A stretch of DNA of 64,000 nt from Enterococcus faecalis 13-SD-W-01 (GTDB taxonomy: Bacteria > Bacillota > Bacilli > Lactobacillales > Enterococcaceae). The stretch is taken from contig KE351679.1 of the NCBI GenBank assembly GCA_000415185.1, positions 16,022-80,021 on the forward strand, given 5' to 3'. The position numbers and the translations under genes are program-made. Positions 55,108 to 64,000 of this stretch are shown here, in pieces. The notes under the pieces are model-generated. The model was not told the origin of the DNA. It did not search any database and saw only the letters and a list, made by a program, of their open reading frames with translations. Numbering within the stretch: position 1 is the first letter of the stretch; the number at the start of each line of letters is the position of its first letter.

Positions 55108-56139
55108 ATGAATAAAAAACGTTGGGTTGCTGTTGCGATTGCAGCAGGGTTATTAGTGGTTTCACTTGTATCTTCAGGATTGTCTTCTATTGGGCGAGAA
55201 GACAGCCAAGATCAAATGAGCAGTTTTGACCGCTTTTTGTATGGAGAGGATGAAATGACGCCTCAAGTGATCGAAGAAGGAGATGCGGATCAGAAAATCG
55301 TTCGTTTGTCTGTAGATGGCTCGATCATCAGCGGTGGTTCGTCTGGTTTGTTTTCTTCAGGGTACGATCATGAAGGATTCATGGAGCAGTTAAAAGCAGC
55401 AGAAGAAGATCCGACAGTCAAGGGACTTTTTCTAGAAGTGAATTCTCCAGGCGGCGGTGTATATGAAAGTGCAGAAATCGCACATGAACTTCAAAAAATC
55501 CAAGAAGAAAGAAATATCCCGCTGTATGTAAGTATGAAAGGAATGGCAGCCAGCGGAGGATATTACATCTCGGCAGGAGCAGACAAAATCTTTGCGACGA
55601 ATGAAACAGTGACCGGTTCTATCGGTGTCATCATGTCAGGATTGAACTATTCAGGCTTATTGGAAAAAATCGGTGTAGAAGACACAACAGTCAAAAGCGG
55701 TGCACTGAAAGACATCGGTTCAAGCTCACGCCCGCAAACAGAACAAGATAAAGAGGTGCTGCAAGCATATATCGATAGTGCATACGGACGCTTTGTCGAT
55801 GTTGTCAGCAACGGACGGAACATGCCGAAAGAAGAAGTCAAAAAAGTCGCTGATGGGCGGATTTTCGACGGTGTCCAGGCAAAAGAAAGCGGACTTGTCG
55901 ATGCGATTGGATTTCCAAAAGACGCTTTAGCTGCAATGAGAAAAGAACAAGGGCTGGAAAACGCACAGCTTGTTGAATACTCGACCGCCAGCACTGGTTT
56001 TGCCAGCACCTGGCTAGGATCAAAATTAGCCAGCTTCACAGGCGGAAAAGCTTCGGAAACAAATCAGATCCTGTCGATCCTTGAAAACTTCGGTACAGAT
56101 TCAGCGCCAAAAGCGATGTACTTTTACGGAGGTGAATAG
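55108..56139 (+). CDS. sppA: Signal peptide peptidase SppA
   Basis: A 343-residue membrane serine protease that degrades leftover signal peptides. It has an N-terminal membrane anchor (about 5-25) and a ClpP-like domain with MKGMAASGGYYISAGADKI holding the nucleophile Ser (SGGYY) and a general-base Lys in SGALKDIGS. This is the short, single-domain form usual in Gram-positives. ATG 55108 follows AAGGGAG. The RDD-family gene starts two bases after the stop. Confidence 0.93.
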   Translation: MNKKRWVAVAIAAGLLVVSLVSSGLSSIGREDSQDQMSSFDRFLYGEDEMTPQVIEEGDADQKIVRLSVDGSIISGGSSGLFSSGYDHEGFMEQLKAAEEDPTVKGLFLEVNSPGGGVYESAEIAHELQKIQEERNIPLYVSMKGMAASGGYYISAGADKIFATNETVTGSIGVIMSGLNYSGLLEKIGVEDTTVKSGALKDIGSSSRPQTEQDKEVLQAYIDSAYGRFVDVVSNGRNMPKEEVKKVADGRIFDGVQAKESGLVDAIGFPKDALAAMRKEQGLENAQLVEYSTASTGFASTWLGSKLASFTGGKASETNQILSILENFGTDSAPKAMYFYGGE

Positions 56140-56141
56140 CG

Positions 56142-56792
56142 ATGAAAGAAACACCAGAACAGCCGCAAGAAGCAAAGCGTCCGGCTGTAGGACCGAATAA
56201 AGAATTTGCTCAAAAAGTTCTTCACGGGTTTCAAGAACAGCCGTTAACGGAAGAAGAAATAAAAGCAAAGCAATCGGACTGGAAAAAATACACCACAGAT
56301 CCTTTTGAGGAAAAAAAACCTCGAGCAAACGACTTTCCGGAATACTTTTATGCAGGTTTTTGGATTCGTTTATTCGCATTTGTTATCGACTTAGTTTGTA
56401 TCAGCGCAATCACCAATATCACCATCGGCTCAGTTTACAACATCGCTGGAATGGAGCGTACGAGTGCTTATTGGAGTATTTACGGCGGAGTCAGTCTATT
56501 GATTTACCTAAGCTATTTTATTTTCTTAACAAAGTTGAATCATGGTCAAACCCTTGGTAAAATGATTTTCGGGATTCGAGTGATCAGCTTCGATGAAAAA
56601 GAACTTAGCTGGCCGACCGTCCTTGTTCGTGAAGGTGCTTGTCGCTTTATCTTGAAATTCCCGCTGCTGCTGGTCGGTTATCTGCCTGTGATTTTCAGCA
56701 GAAAAAAACAGCATATCGGTGATTTCTTCACGAATACCAGCGTCGTGACGATCAATTTGATCAAAGCCTTCAATCAAGAAGTCAACCGTTGA
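56142..56792 (+). CDS. RDD family membrane protein
   Basis: A 216-residue protein: a charged, Pro/Lys-rich cytosolic N-terminus of about 65 residues, then a RDD domain with four or so membrane segments. The first helix holds the eponymous pattern in AGFWIRLFAFVIDLVC, and GQTLGKMIFGIRVIS and the C-terminal RKKQHIGDFFTNTSVV are typical. RDD proteins include some Na+(Li+)/H+ antiporters, but most are uncharacterised. ATG 56142 follows GGAGGTG. It is in the sppA operon, and a terminator follows. Confidence 0.88.
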   Translation: MKETPEQPQEAKRPAVGPNKEFAQKVLHGFQEQPLTEEEIKAKQSDWKKYTTDPFEEKKPRANDFPEYFYAGFWIRLFAFVIDLVCISAITNITIGSVYNIAGMERTSAYWSIYGGVSLLIYLSYFIFLTKLNHGQTLGKMIFGIRVISFDEKELSWPTVLVREGACRFILKFPLLLVGYLPVIFSRKKQHIGDFFTNTSVVTINLIKAFNQEVNR

Positions 56793-56824
56793 TCATCATA
56801 ACGTAACAAATCAATACATCAATC

Positions 56825-56885
56825 AAAAAAGAACCAGCTGTCACTTCACCTATAACATGATTTGACGCGGTTGGTTCTTTTTATT
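56825..56885 (+). terminator. Terminator after the RDD gene
   Basis: AAAAAAGAACCA (56825-56836) pairs with TGGTTCTTTT (56872-56881), followed by T residues. Confidence 0.8.
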
Positions 56886-56906
56886 TCGATAAAGTGAGGT
56901 AAAAGG

Positions 56907-57839
56907 ATGGGGCCAATCGAGTTTCCAGAGAAATATGAAAATGTCATGCGCCTTGCCCAGCAAGCATTAGCAGAACAAGACTACCGAAAAGCAGAAACAC
57001 TTTTCAAACGGGCGTTTACATTGTCTCCCGGTTTTGAATGCAACAGCCTGCTGGTCTTTTGTTTGTTTGAGCTTGATGAGAAAAAAGAAGCCTTGCAGCG
57101 GGCGATGGATTATGAATCCGATTATTTGCAGCAAGAAGCATTTGCTTCCTTCTATTTTGATTTGCTGCTGCAGACCCAAAACTATTTATATGCACGAAAG
57201 TTGATTGCAATGAATGATTTTCCTGAGGCTTTTGAGCAGGAATTGTTGGAAAAAATCAAGCATATGGAATATTTTTCTGAACAAATGGAAAGGCAAAAAC
57301 ACACAGATGCTCAGCAGCAGCTAGAACACTTTACAGAAGAATCCCCAGCAGAACAGCTGCGTTTGCTTCAAGTGATCCAGCAGCTGACCTATGAAGACCT
57401 GCTGCATCGTGCGAGGCAATACATGACAACTGCTTCTGTCCATCCGATGGTCCGCGCAAAGCTGTTAGAATTGCTTGTCCAGTTGAAAACAGATGAACCT
57501 GTTTCTTTTTTGACAATAGAAAATGAGAAAGTGTCTCTGATACCCAAAAATCTGCTCCTGCCTGAATATCAGCCAGGTTATCTTGAACTGCTCAGGCTTG
57601 CAGAAGACTATGAACAAGAAGATTCTTTGTTGGCTATGAGTTTGAAAGAGGAGTTTGCGATGCAATCCGCGTTAGTCTATCCTTTTTTCGATCGATTTAT
57701 CGAAGAGCCTGAATGGTGGTTTCAAAAGACGGTTAGTTATTATAAAGAACTGATTGCAGGAAAAGAATCGGCAGGCCTAGATCAAGGTTTCTCGAAAAAA
57801 AGAGAAGAACTTCTTCGGCAAACACTAGGCTTTTTCTAG
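56907..57839 (+). CDS. TPR-repeat protein of unknown role
   Basis: A 310-residue soluble helical protein from ATG 56907 behind GTGAGGTAAAAGG. Residues 10-45 read as a clear tetratricopeptide unit (MRLAQQALAEQDYRKAETLF, then KRAFTLSPGFECNSLLVFCL), and further helical hairpins follow. Such proteins are scaffolds; the gene lies just before tig in enterococci-like order. No enzymatic motif is seen. A Gln/Glu-rich segment (EQLRLLQVIQQLTYEDLLHR) lies in the middle. Function not known. Confidence 0.82.
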   Translation: MGPIEFPEKYENVMRLAQQALAEQDYRKAETLFKRAFTLSPGFECNSLLVFCLFELDEKKEALQRAMDYESDYLQQEAFASFYFDLLLQTQNYLYARKLIAMNDFPEAFEQELLEKIKHMEYFSEQMERQKHTDAQQQLEHFTEESPAEQLRLLQVIQQLTYEDLLHRARQYMTTASVHPMVRAKLLELLVQLKTDEPVSFLTIENEKVSLIPKNLLLPEYQPGYLELLRLAEDYEQEDSLLAMSLKEEFAMQSALVYPFFDRFIEEPEWWFQKTVSYYKELIAGKESAGLDQGFSKKREELLRQTLGFF

Positions 57840-57890
57840 AAGAAAAGATAAAAAAGTCATGAAAATAAAGGGTTTAAGGCTCTTAAAATG

Positions 57891-57919
57891 TTTACAATTC
57901 GTTAGGGTTAGTGTACTAT
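57891..57919 (+). promoter_or_regulatory. Promoter of tig
   Basis: TTTACA at 57891-57896, 17 bases, TACTAT at 57914-57919, giving a leader of roughly 58 bases. Confidence 0.7.
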
Positions 57920-57983
57920 TTAAAGGTATGCATAAAACATTTTTGATGTATAAAATTATTTTTGATAATTCGGAGGGAAATCA

Positions 57984-59267
57984 ATGACTGCAACATGGGA
58001 AAAAAAAGGCACCAATGATGGTGTATTAACATTTACGATCTCACAAGACCAAATCGAAAAAGGTTTGACAACTGCATTTAATAAAGTAAAAGGAACTTTG
58101 AACGTTCCTGGATTCCGTAAAGGAAAAGTTTCTCGTCAAGTCTTCAACCGTATGTACGGCGAAGAAGCATTGTACGAAGATGCATTGAACGCAGTTTTAC
58201 CTGAAAACTACGAAGCAGCTGTAAAAGAAGCAGGAATCGATCCAGTTTCTCAACCAAAAATTGATGTTGAAAGCATGGAAAAAGGACAAGATTGGGTTAT
58301 CACTGCTGAAGTAACAGTAAAACCTGAAGTAAAATTAGGTCAATACAAAGACTTAGTTGTTGAAAAACAAGAACGCGAAGTAACAGAAGAAGACGTAAAA
58401 GCACGTTTGAAACGTGAACAAGACGCTCAAGCTGAATTAGTGATCAAAGAAGATGCAGCAGCAGAAAACGGCGACACAGTAGTTATCGACTTCGAAGGTT
58501 TCGTTGGTGACGAAGCATTTGAAGGCGGAAAAGGCGAAAACTACTCACTAGAATTAGGTTCAGGTTCATTCATCCCTGGATTTGAAGAACAACTAGTTGG
58601 TCATAAAGCTGGCGAAAACTTGGATGTAACTGTAACATTCCCAGAAGACTACCAAGCAGAAGACCTAGCAGGTAAAGAAGCAGTCTTCAAAGTAACTGTT
58701 CATGAAGTAAAAGCAAAAGAAGTTCCTGAATTAGACGACGAATTCGCAAAAGATGTGGATGACGAAGTTGAAACATTAGCAGAACTTAAAGAAAAATACC
58801 GTAAAGAATTAACTGAAACAAAAGCAAAAGCTGCTGACGATGCAAAAGACGAAGCTGCGATCCGTATGGCTGTAGACAACGCTGAAATCGTTGACTTGCC
58901 ATATGCAATGGTCCATGAAGAAGTTCACCGTTCAATGGAAGAATTCTTGAACAACATGCAACGTCAAGGAATCTCACCAGAAATGTACTATCAATTAACT
59001 GGTTCAACAGAAGAAGACTTGCATGAACAATTCGAAGGCGAAGCAGAATTGCGTACAAGAACAAACCTTGTTATCGAAGCAATCGCTAAAGAAGAAAACT
59101 TGACAGCGACAGAAGAAGAAATCCAAGCTGAAATCAACGAATTGTCAGAATCATACAACATGCCTATCGAGCAAATCAAACGTGTGTTGACAGAAGACAT
59201 GCTGCAACATGATGTAACAATGAAAAAAGCAATCGAATTGATCACTGGTACAGCGAAAGAAGCTTAA
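57984..59267 (+). CDS. tig: Trigger factor (ribosome-bound chaperone)
   Basis: A 427-residue trigger factor with the ribosome-docking signature GFRKGKVSR (about 44-52), a peptidyl-prolyl isomerase (FKBP) domain (about 160-245, [20 protein letters not shown]) and the C-terminal chaperone helices. It meets nascent chains at the ribosome exit. Codon use is strongly biased, as in a highly expressed gene. ATG 57984 follows GGAGGG. clpX follows behind a terminator, the conserved tig-clpX order. Confidence 0.97.
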   Translation: MTATWEKKGTNDGVLTFTISQDQIEKGLTTAFNKVKGTLNVPGFRKGKVSRQVFNRMYGEEALYEDALNAVLPENYEAAVKEAGIDPVSQPKIDVESMEKGQDWVITAEVTVKPEVKLGQYKDLVVEKQEREVTEEDVKARLKREQDAQAELVIKEDAAAENGDTVVIDFEGFVGDEAFEGGKGENYSLELGSGSFIPGFEEQLVGHKAGENLDVTVTFPEDYQAEDLAGKEAVFKVTVHEVKAKEVPELDDEFAKDVDDEVETLAELKEKYRKELTETKAKAADDAKDEAAIRMAVDNAEIVDLPYAMVHEEVHRSMEEFLNNMQRQGISPEMYYQLTGSTEEDLHEQFEGEAELRTRTNLVIEAIAKEENLTATEEEIQAEINELSESYNMPIEQIKRVLTEDMLQHDVTMKKAIELITGTAKEA

Positions 59268-59292
59268 TCAGCGGATTCGGTAAAACTTTTCA

Positions 59293-59340
59293 CAAAAAAC
59301 AAGAGGGCGGGACAAACAGTTGTCCCACCCTTGTTTTTTG
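59293..59340 (+). terminator. Terminator after tig
   Basis: AAAAAACAAGAGGG and GGGACAA pair with TTGTCCC and CCCTTGTTTTTT (59294-59339). The clpX leader that follows (59340-59473) holds a possible -10 TATGAT at 59399-59404 and ACTTGCA/TGCAAGT arms at about 59433-59457; no CtsR direct repeat is evident. Confidence 0.85.
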
Positions 59341-59473
59341 TTTTGTAAAGCAATGATGGAAAAATTTCATGATGCTTTTGCTTTTTGCTGAAATATGATA
59401 TGATAGTAGAAGACTATAAAGTCAAAGATATTTACTTGCACTGATTTTTTTTGCAAGTCAAGGGGTGAAGACC

Positions 59474-60724
59474 ATGTATGATAATCCAGAAGGAAACGAG
59501 ACTGTACGTTGTTCTTTTTGCGGAAAAACACAAGAAGAAGTAAAAAAAATCGTTGCAGGTCCAGGAGTCTACATCTGTAATGAATGTATCGATCTATGTA
59601 AAGAGATCATCGACGAAGAATTTTACGAAGAAGCTGTACGAGAATTTACTGAGGTACCTAAACCACAAGAGATTCTTGATGTATTAAATGATTACGTGAT
59701 TGGCCAAGACCGTGCGAAACGCTCATTGGCAGTAGCGGTGTATAACCACTACAAACGCGTGAATCAGCAAACACAAGCAAATGACGGCGAAGTAGAATTA
59801 CAAAAAAGCAATATCTGCTTGATTGGTCCTACAGGTTCCGGTAAAACGTTCCTTGCACAAACATTAGCGAAAACATTGAATGTTCCATTTGCAATCGCTG
59901 ATGCTACAAGTTTGACTGAAGCAGGGTATGTTGGTGAAGATGTAGAGAATATCCTATTGAAACTTCTTCAATCTGCTGACTACAATGTAGAACGTGCAGA
60001 AAAAGGGATCATCTATATCGACGAAATCGACAAAATCGCTCGTAAAAGCGAAAATGTTTCGATCACGCGTGATGTTTCTGGTGAAGGTGTCCAACAAGCA
60101 TTGCTTAAGATCCTTGAAGGCACAGTAGCTAGTGTACCGCCTCAAGGAGGAAGAAAACATCCGCATCAAGAGTTTATCCAAATCGATACGACAAATGTCC
60201 TATTTATTGTCGGCGGTGCTTTTGACGGCATCGAAACAATCGTTAAAAATCGTATGGGCGAAAAAACGATCGGATTTGGCACAAACAACAAAAAATTAGC
60301 AGAGAATGAAAGTGTGATGCAGCAAATCATTCCGGAAGACCTGCTGAAATTTGGTTTGATCCCTGAATTCATCGGACGTTTACCTGTGATGGCTGCGTTG
60401 GAACGATTGACAACTGCGGATTTGGTACGTATTTTAACAGAACCAAAAAATGCGTTAGTGAAACAATACCAAAAACTGTTATCTCTAGATGATACAGAAT
60501 TGGAATTTGAACCAGACGCACTAGAAGCAATCGCCAACAAAGCGATCGAAAGAAATACAGGGGCTCGCGGATTGCGTTCGATCATCGAAGAAATCATGAT
60601 GGATGTGATGTTTGATATCCCATCAGACGAAGCAATCGAAAAAGTGATCATTACAAAAGATGCAGCCGAATTAACTGGCGAACCAAAACTTGTCTATAAA
60701 GATAAAGAAAAGAAAGCCGGATAA
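59474..60724 (+). CDS. clpX: ClpX unfoldase of the ClpXP protease
   Basis: A 416-residue AAA+ unfoldase. ATG 59474 is preferred with AAGGGGTGAAG upstream. The N-terminal zinc domain has CSFCGK and CNECIDLC. Walker A is GPTGSGKT (about 118-125), Walker B is [12 protein letters not shown], the pore loop is in the usual GYVGEDVE position, the RKHPHQEF region and sensor motif [14 protein letters not shown] are present, and the IGF-type ClpP loop is IGFG in KTIGFGTNN. It feeds substrates to ClpP. Confidence 0.97.
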   Translation: MYDNPEGNETVRCSFCGKTQEEVKKIVAGPGVYICNECIDLCKEIIDEEFYEEAVREFTEVPKPQEILDVLNDYVIGQDRAKRSLAVAVYNHYKRVNQQTQANDGEVELQKSNICLIGPTGSGKTFLAQTLAKTLNVPFAIADATSLTEAGYVGEDVENILLKLLQSADYNVERAEKGIIYIDEIDKIARKSENVSITRDVSGEGVQQALLKILEGTVASVPPQGGRKHPHQEFIQIDTTNVLFIVGGAFDGIETIVKNRMGEKTIGFGTNNKKLAENESVMQQIIPEDLLKFGLIPEFIGRLPVMAALERLTTADLVRILTEPKNALVKQYQKLLSLDDTELEFEPDALEAIANKAIERNTGARGLRSIIEEIMMDVMFDIPSDEAIEKVIITKDAAELTGEPKLVYKDKEKKAG

Positions 60725-60772
60725 TCTTTAAGATACGAACCTAAATCGTATCGAGGAACATTCGATTTTACG

Positions 60773-60814
60773 GTCTGGGACAGTCCGAGTTTACGGCTGT
60801 TCCAGACTTTTTTT
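60773..60814 (+). terminator. Terminator between clpX and ysxC
   Basis: GTCTGGGACAG (60773-60783) pairs with CTGTTCCAGAC (60797-60807), followed by seven T residues. Confidence 0.88.
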
Positions 60815-60830
60815 GATGAAGGAGGAAACA

Positions 60831-61418
60831 ATGAAAGTCAATCAAGCGGAAATCGTGATCAGCGCGGTAGCACCAAAACAATACCCAGAGACTTCGCTCC
60901 CTGAGATTGCTTTAGCTGGCCGATCAAACGTGGGGAAATCTTCGTTTATCAATACACTGATCAACCGAAAAAATCTAGCACGTACCTCTGGAAAACCAGG
61001 GAAAACCCAAACATTGAATTTTTATCTGATTGAAAATGCACTGCATTTCGTGGACGTTCCTGGATATGGGTATGCAAAAGTCTCTAAGACAGAACGTGCG
61101 AAGTGGGGACAAATGATCGAAACGTATCTGACAACTCGAGAACAGCTGAAAGCAGTCGTTTCACTTGTCGATGTGCGCCACAAACCATCACAAGAGGATA
61201 TCCAAATGTATCATTTCTTGAAATACTACGAGATCCCAACAATCGTAGTCGCAACAAAAGCGGACAAAATCCCAAGAGGTAAGTGGAATAAACATGAAAG
61301 TGAAATCAAAAAAGCGCTGGACTTTGATAAAAATGATCAGTTCATTTTGTTTTCATCTGTGACAAAACAAGGCAAAGAAGAAGCATGGCAAGCCATCGAA
61401 AAAGCAATCCAAGCTTAA
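60831..61418 (+). CDS. ysxC: Ribosome biogenesis GTPase YsxC/EngB
   Basis: A 195-residue essential GTPase for 50S assembly. ATG 60831 follows AAGGAGGAAACA, and an upstream in-frame start at 60813 lies in the terminator. G1 is [10 protein letters not shown]2 in [10 protein letters not shown]3 is [11 protein letters not shown]4 is TKADK and G5 is SSVTKQG. clpX-ysxC is the conserved Firmicute order. A terminator follows at 61432. Confidence 0.96.
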   Translation: MKVNQAEIVISAVAPKQYPETSLPEIALAGRSNVGKSSFINTLINRKNLARTSGKPGKTQTLNFYLIENALHFVDVPGYGYAKVSKTERAKWGQMIETYLTTREQLKAVVSLVDVRHKPSQEDIQMYHFLKYYEIPTIVVATKADKIPRGKWNKHESEIKKALDFDKNDQFILFSSVTKQGKEEAWQAIEKAIQA

Positions 61419-61431
61419 GCGGCGCCATTTG

Positions 61432-61463
61432 AAGAGATTGGCCATTCATCCAGTCTCTTTTTT
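61432..61463 (+). terminator. Terminator after ysxC
   Basis: AAGAGATTGG (61432-61441) pairs with CCAGTCTCTT (61450-61459) with one G-T pair, followed by T residues. 61464-61540 holds nothing recognisable. Confidence 0.78.
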
Positions 61464-61544
61464 ATTTAAACTACCATTTATTCCGAAAAGTGAAAATATA
61501 TATAAACTTAATCACAAAATCAAAAAAATAGTAGGGGAGTAAAA

Positions 61545-61588
61545 ATAAAACAGCCAGAAAATCATTTCTTTTCTGACTGTTTTTTCTT
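61545..61588 (-). terminator. Terminator overlapping the 50-residue gene stop
   Basis: On the minus strand AACAGTCAGAAAA pairs with TTTTCTGGCTGTT around GAAATGA, followed by TTATTTTTA. The stop codon TGA lies in the loop. Confidence 0.7.
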
Positions 61589-61714
61589 ATCTTTTGGTTT
61601 TGGATTCAAGAAGCGATCGATATCTTCTTTGGGTGCTACTTTTTTCTCAGGATCTACTGCAAATGATTCAAATAGTTTGTCTAGATTATCTGTTCTTTCG
61701 AATTTTAAGCCCAT
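61562..61714 (-). CDS. SPJ_0845-like small basic protein, 50 aa
   Basis: Read on the minus strand from ATG 61714 with GAGGTGATAATA upstream. The 50-residue product opens MGLKFERTDNLDKLFESFAV, continues with DPEKKVAPKEDIDRFLNPKP and ends in a Lys-rich disordered tail. The opening M-G-L-x-F-x-x-T-D-x-L-x-K-L-F is like the small SPJ_0845 family of streptococci and relatives, of unknown function. A hairpin (AACAGTCAGAAAA with TTTTCTGGCTGTT on the minus strand) overlapping its stop is its terminator. Confidence 0.7.
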   Translation of the reverse strand: MGLKFERTDNLDKLFESFAVDPEKKVAPKEDIDRFLNPKPKDKKKQSEKK

Positions 61715-61847
61715 TATTATCACCTCGATTTTAGTTTATCATGATTTTTGAAAAAAACTAGTCGAAACGACGAAAGTCATATAATTTTAGCTTTTTCTTT
61801 ATTTTAGTTATAATTAAATTATAAAAAGATTTAAAAGAGGTGAGAAA

Positions 61848-63173
61848 ATGATTGGCGAAGATAAATTATTGATGTCGATGCAGCTTGGCCCACTAAACGA
61901 AACGGAACAAGAACTTCAAATCCAAGATTGGCTGGTTTTGGCTCGTTTGCTGATAGAGCCAACTTTTTTTCAACCTTTTGAACAGGAACCGCAGCAGTTT
62001 GATCTTTCTGTTTTCAAGCAGCAAGTAGCAGATTCTTTGAAAAAGGAAGACAGCTGGTATGTAGTAGGTGATTCGCTGAGTGAGTTCAGTTTTCGCTATG
62101 CTAATCAGCAGCTTGTGATCAAAAATATCTTAGATCGTGATTTGTTTGAAAAGAAAAGAGAGCTGATCGAGGACTATATTCAATTGAAAATGTCTCAAAA
62201 CGGGGTTTTTGCATACTTGAGAGCCTACGACGAATATATTTTCAATAATACGGAACATATCGAACAGCGCCAATTGTTTGAATCTGCGGAAGCTATTGAA
62301 AAATACCCAAAAATCAAAAGCATGGAAGATGAAATCGTGGTAGATTGCAATCAATTCCCGGGCTATGATTTATATTATCGTGGATTGTGTCTCACGTCTT
62401 GCTGGGAAATGTATTACAGCGCAGAATATTACCGGATCATTCCCAAACCGATATTTCTAGAAGTGCAACAAGTGGAAGAAATTCAACAAATTAATGCCCA
62501 TGTTATTCGTGTCCGCTTATATCGTGATCCTTTTAACTGGAAAGAACGCAGTAATGTATTATTTCAGCAATATTATCGCGATCAATTAGGATTCGACCAT
62601 ATTGCATGGGACAACGGAATCGGACTTTTAAAAGAACCTTTTGTAGAATATGCCTATGCGGAAAATACGATCCAATCGGTCCAATATCAAAATGAGAAGA
62701 TGCAGCCTATCCAGAAAAAAGATGCTTCTTTTTTTATTACCCGAAGCTACAATGTAGAAAATGAACGTTCGAATGAACGGCGCATTCGCGGCACGTTGAA
62801 TGCACAAGCGTATTTTCCTTGGGTAGATGAAACACGTTCCCAGATGATGAATTATAAAGTAATCGATCCGACAGCGTCTTTAGATAATGGTGTGGAGGCC
62901 TATAATTATTATATAAGAGAATATCTGGAAATAAATGTCGAAGATCCTCATTATCAAGATTACTTAACGATTCTAAGGATATATGTGCCTGAAGAAGCGT
63001 TTGAAACATTTCCAATCGAACAGTTGAAAGAAAGATGGAAAGACATAACGATCAAACGTTTGAAAAAGAAGAACAACACCATTAGAGTTGATCTGAAAAA
63101 AGGAGAGAATCATTTAAGGGTCATCTTTATGGACTTTAAAAAATTGGAGCAATTAACAAGTCAAAAAATATGA
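61848..63173 (+). CDS. Hypothetical protein, 441 aa
   Basis: A 441-residue soluble, acidic and aromatic-rich protein, starting at ATG 61848 behind AGAGGTGAG; TATAAT at 61809-61814 is a likely -10. No signal peptide, membrane segment or catalytic motif is evident. Segments such as CNQFPGYDLYYRGLCLTSCW and RIRGTLNAQAYFPWVDETRS look like beta-rich globular domains. The next small membrane-protein gene starts ten bases after the stop, so they form a unit. I do not recognise the family. It might be a secretion-system accessory or cell-surface interaction protein, but nothing seen proves it. Confidence 0.7.
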   Translation: MIGEDKLLMSMQLGPLNETEQELQIQDWLVLARLLIEPTFFQPFEQEPQQFDLSVFKQQVADSLKKEDSWYVVGDSLSEFSFRYANQQLVIKNILDRDLFEKKRELIEDYIQLKMSQNGVFAYLRAYDEYIFNNTEHIEQRQLFESAEAIEKYPKIKSMEDEIVVDCNQFPGYDLYYRGLCLTSCWEMYYSAEYYRIIPKPIFLEVQQVEEIQQINAHVIRVRLYRDPFNWKERSNVLFQQYYRDQLGFDHIAWDNGIGLLKEPFVEYAYAENTIQSVQYQNEKMQPIQKKDASFFITRSYNVENERSNERRIRGTLNAQAYFPWVDETRSQMMNYKVIDPTASLDNGVEAYNYYIREYLEINVEDPHYQDYLTILRIYVPEEAFETFPIEQLKERWKDITIKRLKKKNNTIRVDLKKGENHLRVIFMDFKKLEQLTSQKI

Positions 63174-63183
63174 GGTGAAAGAA

Positions 63184-63387
63184 ATGGATAAAAAATTATA
63201 TTATCGTATCATGATCCCGGCTTCGCTTTTAGCTATTGTCCTCTTGTTGGTTCCGCAATTTCCAGTTGGTGTGCCTATTGGTTTTCTCGTGATTTTCTCT
63301 GGTTTCTTTTTATACTATCGACTTTCAAAAAAACAAGAAATGGCTGTACAGCCTGTGTATATCAAAAATGAGCAAGAAAAAAATTAA
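63184..63387 (+). CDS. Small two-pass membrane protein, 67 aa
   Basis: ATG 63184 follows GAGGTGAAAGAA; the in-frame GTG at 63175 lies in that ribosome site. The 67-residue product has two hydrophobic segments (about 10-25 and 28-46, with a PQFPVGVPIG turn) and a charged C-terminal tail. It shares a transcript with the 441-residue protein, so the two may act together at the membrane. The family is unknown. Confidence 0.65.
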   Translation: MDKKLYYRIMIPASLLAIVLLLVPQFPVGVPIGFLVIFSGFFLYYRLSKKQEMAVQPVYIKNEQEKN

Positions 63388-63396
63388 GAAGAGAAT

Positions 63397-63440
63397 AAAA
63401 AAAGCTGCAGTTCTCAAAAAGAGAAACTGTAGCTTTTTTG
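63397..63440. terminator. Bidirectional terminator
   Basis: AAAAAAGCTGCAGTTCTC (63397-63414) pairs with GAGAAACTGTAGCTTTTTT (63421-63439) with one mismatch. It serves the 63184 gene and the convergent PTS gene. Confidence 0.85.
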
Positions 63441-63448
63441 TCTAATTA

Positions 63449-64000
63449 TTAGACACGTTTTTTCAATAGTCCGTAAACCACACCAGAAATCAGTGCTCCT
63501 ACAGCAATGAATAAAAGATATAAGACTGGGTGGCTCAATAAGAAGACCACGAAGATTCCGCCATGAGGAGCAAGAAGTTTGATACCGAATGCACCAACTA
63601 AACCACCAGTAATCGCAGAACCTACGATAAAGCTAGGAATTGTACGAATTGGGTCAGCGGCTGCAAATGGGATCGAACCTTCTGTAACGAATGAAAGACC
63701 CATAACGATGTTTGTCAAACCAGCATCTTGATCTGCTTTGCTGAATTTGTTTTTGAAAAGTCGAGTTGCAACAAAGACTGCTAGAGGAGGCACCATACCA
63801 CCTGCCATAACAGAAGCCATCACGACACTGCCGCCGCTTGCAACTGTTGTAGCTAAAGTTGCTGTACCGAATACATAAGCTGCCTTGTTGATTGGTCCGC
63901 CTAAGTCAGCAGCCATCATGCCTGCTAAAAGAGCGCCAAGTAATGCAGCGTTTGATCCGCTCATACCAGTTAAGAAACTATTTAGTGCATCATTGATAGC
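63449..64000 (-). CDS. Fructose-type PTS permease, EIIC C-terminal part
   Basis: The frame enters the window open at 64000 (AINDALNSFLTGMSGSNAAL) and stops at 63449, giving the last 183 residues of a phosphotransferase permease. The EIIC signature of the fructose/mannitol-type family is clear: GGPINKAAYVFG, MVPPLAVFVATRLF, LSFVTEGSIPFAAADP (the GxxxxTEGAIPFA-type sugar/phosphate loop), and terminal membrane helices. It probably belongs to a fused EIIABC or EIIBC protein. No EIIA or EIIB is in view, so the substrate is not proven. Confidence 0.9.
   Translation of the reverse strand, partial: AINDALNSFLTGMSGSNAALLGALLAGMMAADLGGPINKAAYVFGTATLATTVASGGSVVMASVMAGGMVPPLAVFVATRLFKNKFSKADQDAGLTNIVMGLSFVTEGSIPFAAADPIRTIPSFIVGSAITGGLVGAFGIKLLAPHGGIFVVFLLSHPVLYLLFIAVGALISGVVYGLLKKRV

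Noticed and set aside
59410-59470. CtsR operator upstream of clpX
   Set aside because: One AGTCAAA is present but the tandem GGTCAAA heptamers needed for CtsR are not.
60166-60651. 161-codon minus-strand frame inside clpX
   Set aside because: Ser/Ile-rich antisense of a conserved AAA+ gene; no start signal.

Overview
The window looks like chromosomal DNA of a low-GC lactic-acid Gram-positive, most probably Enterococcus faecium or a close relative. The best species clue is the adjacent pair of an ATP-grasp D-aspartate ligase and an aspartate racemase (36850-38823), which builds the D-Asp/D-Asn peptidoglycan cross-bridge of that group. The rest of the backbone (hemW-hrcA-grpE-dnaK-dnaJ with CIRCE operators, uvrBA, rapZ-yvcK-whiA, cdaA-cdaR-glmM, a glmS ribozyme, tig, clpX) is ordinary Lactobacillales content. 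No rRNA, tRNA or CRISPR array was seen.

Positions 1 to about 22601 are accessory DNA: the remains of an integrative and conjugative element (ICE) of the Tn916/ICEBs1/pCW3 transfer type. In order it holds a left segment of non-coding structured DNA, tiny membrane ORFs and a broken gene (1-2600); two YdcP/DUF961 genes and a DUF6906-like gene (2668-3562); a MntA/HepT toxin-antitoxin pair with its own promoter (3961-4648); an FtsK-like coupling protein (4669-6186); two small membrane proteins (6281-7172); an oriT-like region with nested hairpins and a MobT-type relaxase (7650-9221); a block of unknown genes (9240-11841); an anchored coiled-coil surface protein and an LPETG adhesin with thioester, Cna-B and TQ-type domains (11923-16797); a holin-like type I toxin/antisense RNA module whose toxin start codon is degenerate (16823-17160); and the transfer channel genes tcpC-tcpD-tcpE-VirB4-tcpH (17241-22114). 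tcpH is cut short and joined directly to the 3' third of a tyrosine integrase (to 22601). The cell-wall hydrolase, regulators, excisionase and integrase 5' part are therefore absent from this copy, and the element is probably unable to excise or transfer by itself.

From 22691 the chromosome resumes: the heat-shock operon, a convergent glutamine-type ABC transporter, uvrB-uvrA with a probable LexA box, the D-aspartate module, rapZ-yvcK-whiA, a short UvrA paralogue, a DsbA-like protein, pyruvate:ferredoxin/flavodoxin oxidoreductase, cdaA-cdaR-glmM, the convergent glmS gene with its self-cleaving ribozyme, sppA and a RDD membrane protein, a TPR protein, tig, clpX, ysxC, an unrecognised two-gene unit, and the 3' part of a fructose-type PTS permease running off the right edge.

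A theme of the backbone is control of amino-sugar and wall synthesis: YvcK (GlmR) and RapZ, GlmM and GlmS, the c-di-AMP synthase that shares an operon with GlmM, and the D-Asp bridge enzymes all lie within 18 kb. The most unusual material is in the ICE: the toxin-antitoxin cargo, the relaxase control region, the decayed type I toxin, the unexplained membrane and divergent gene pairs, and the tcpH-integrase deletion junction.
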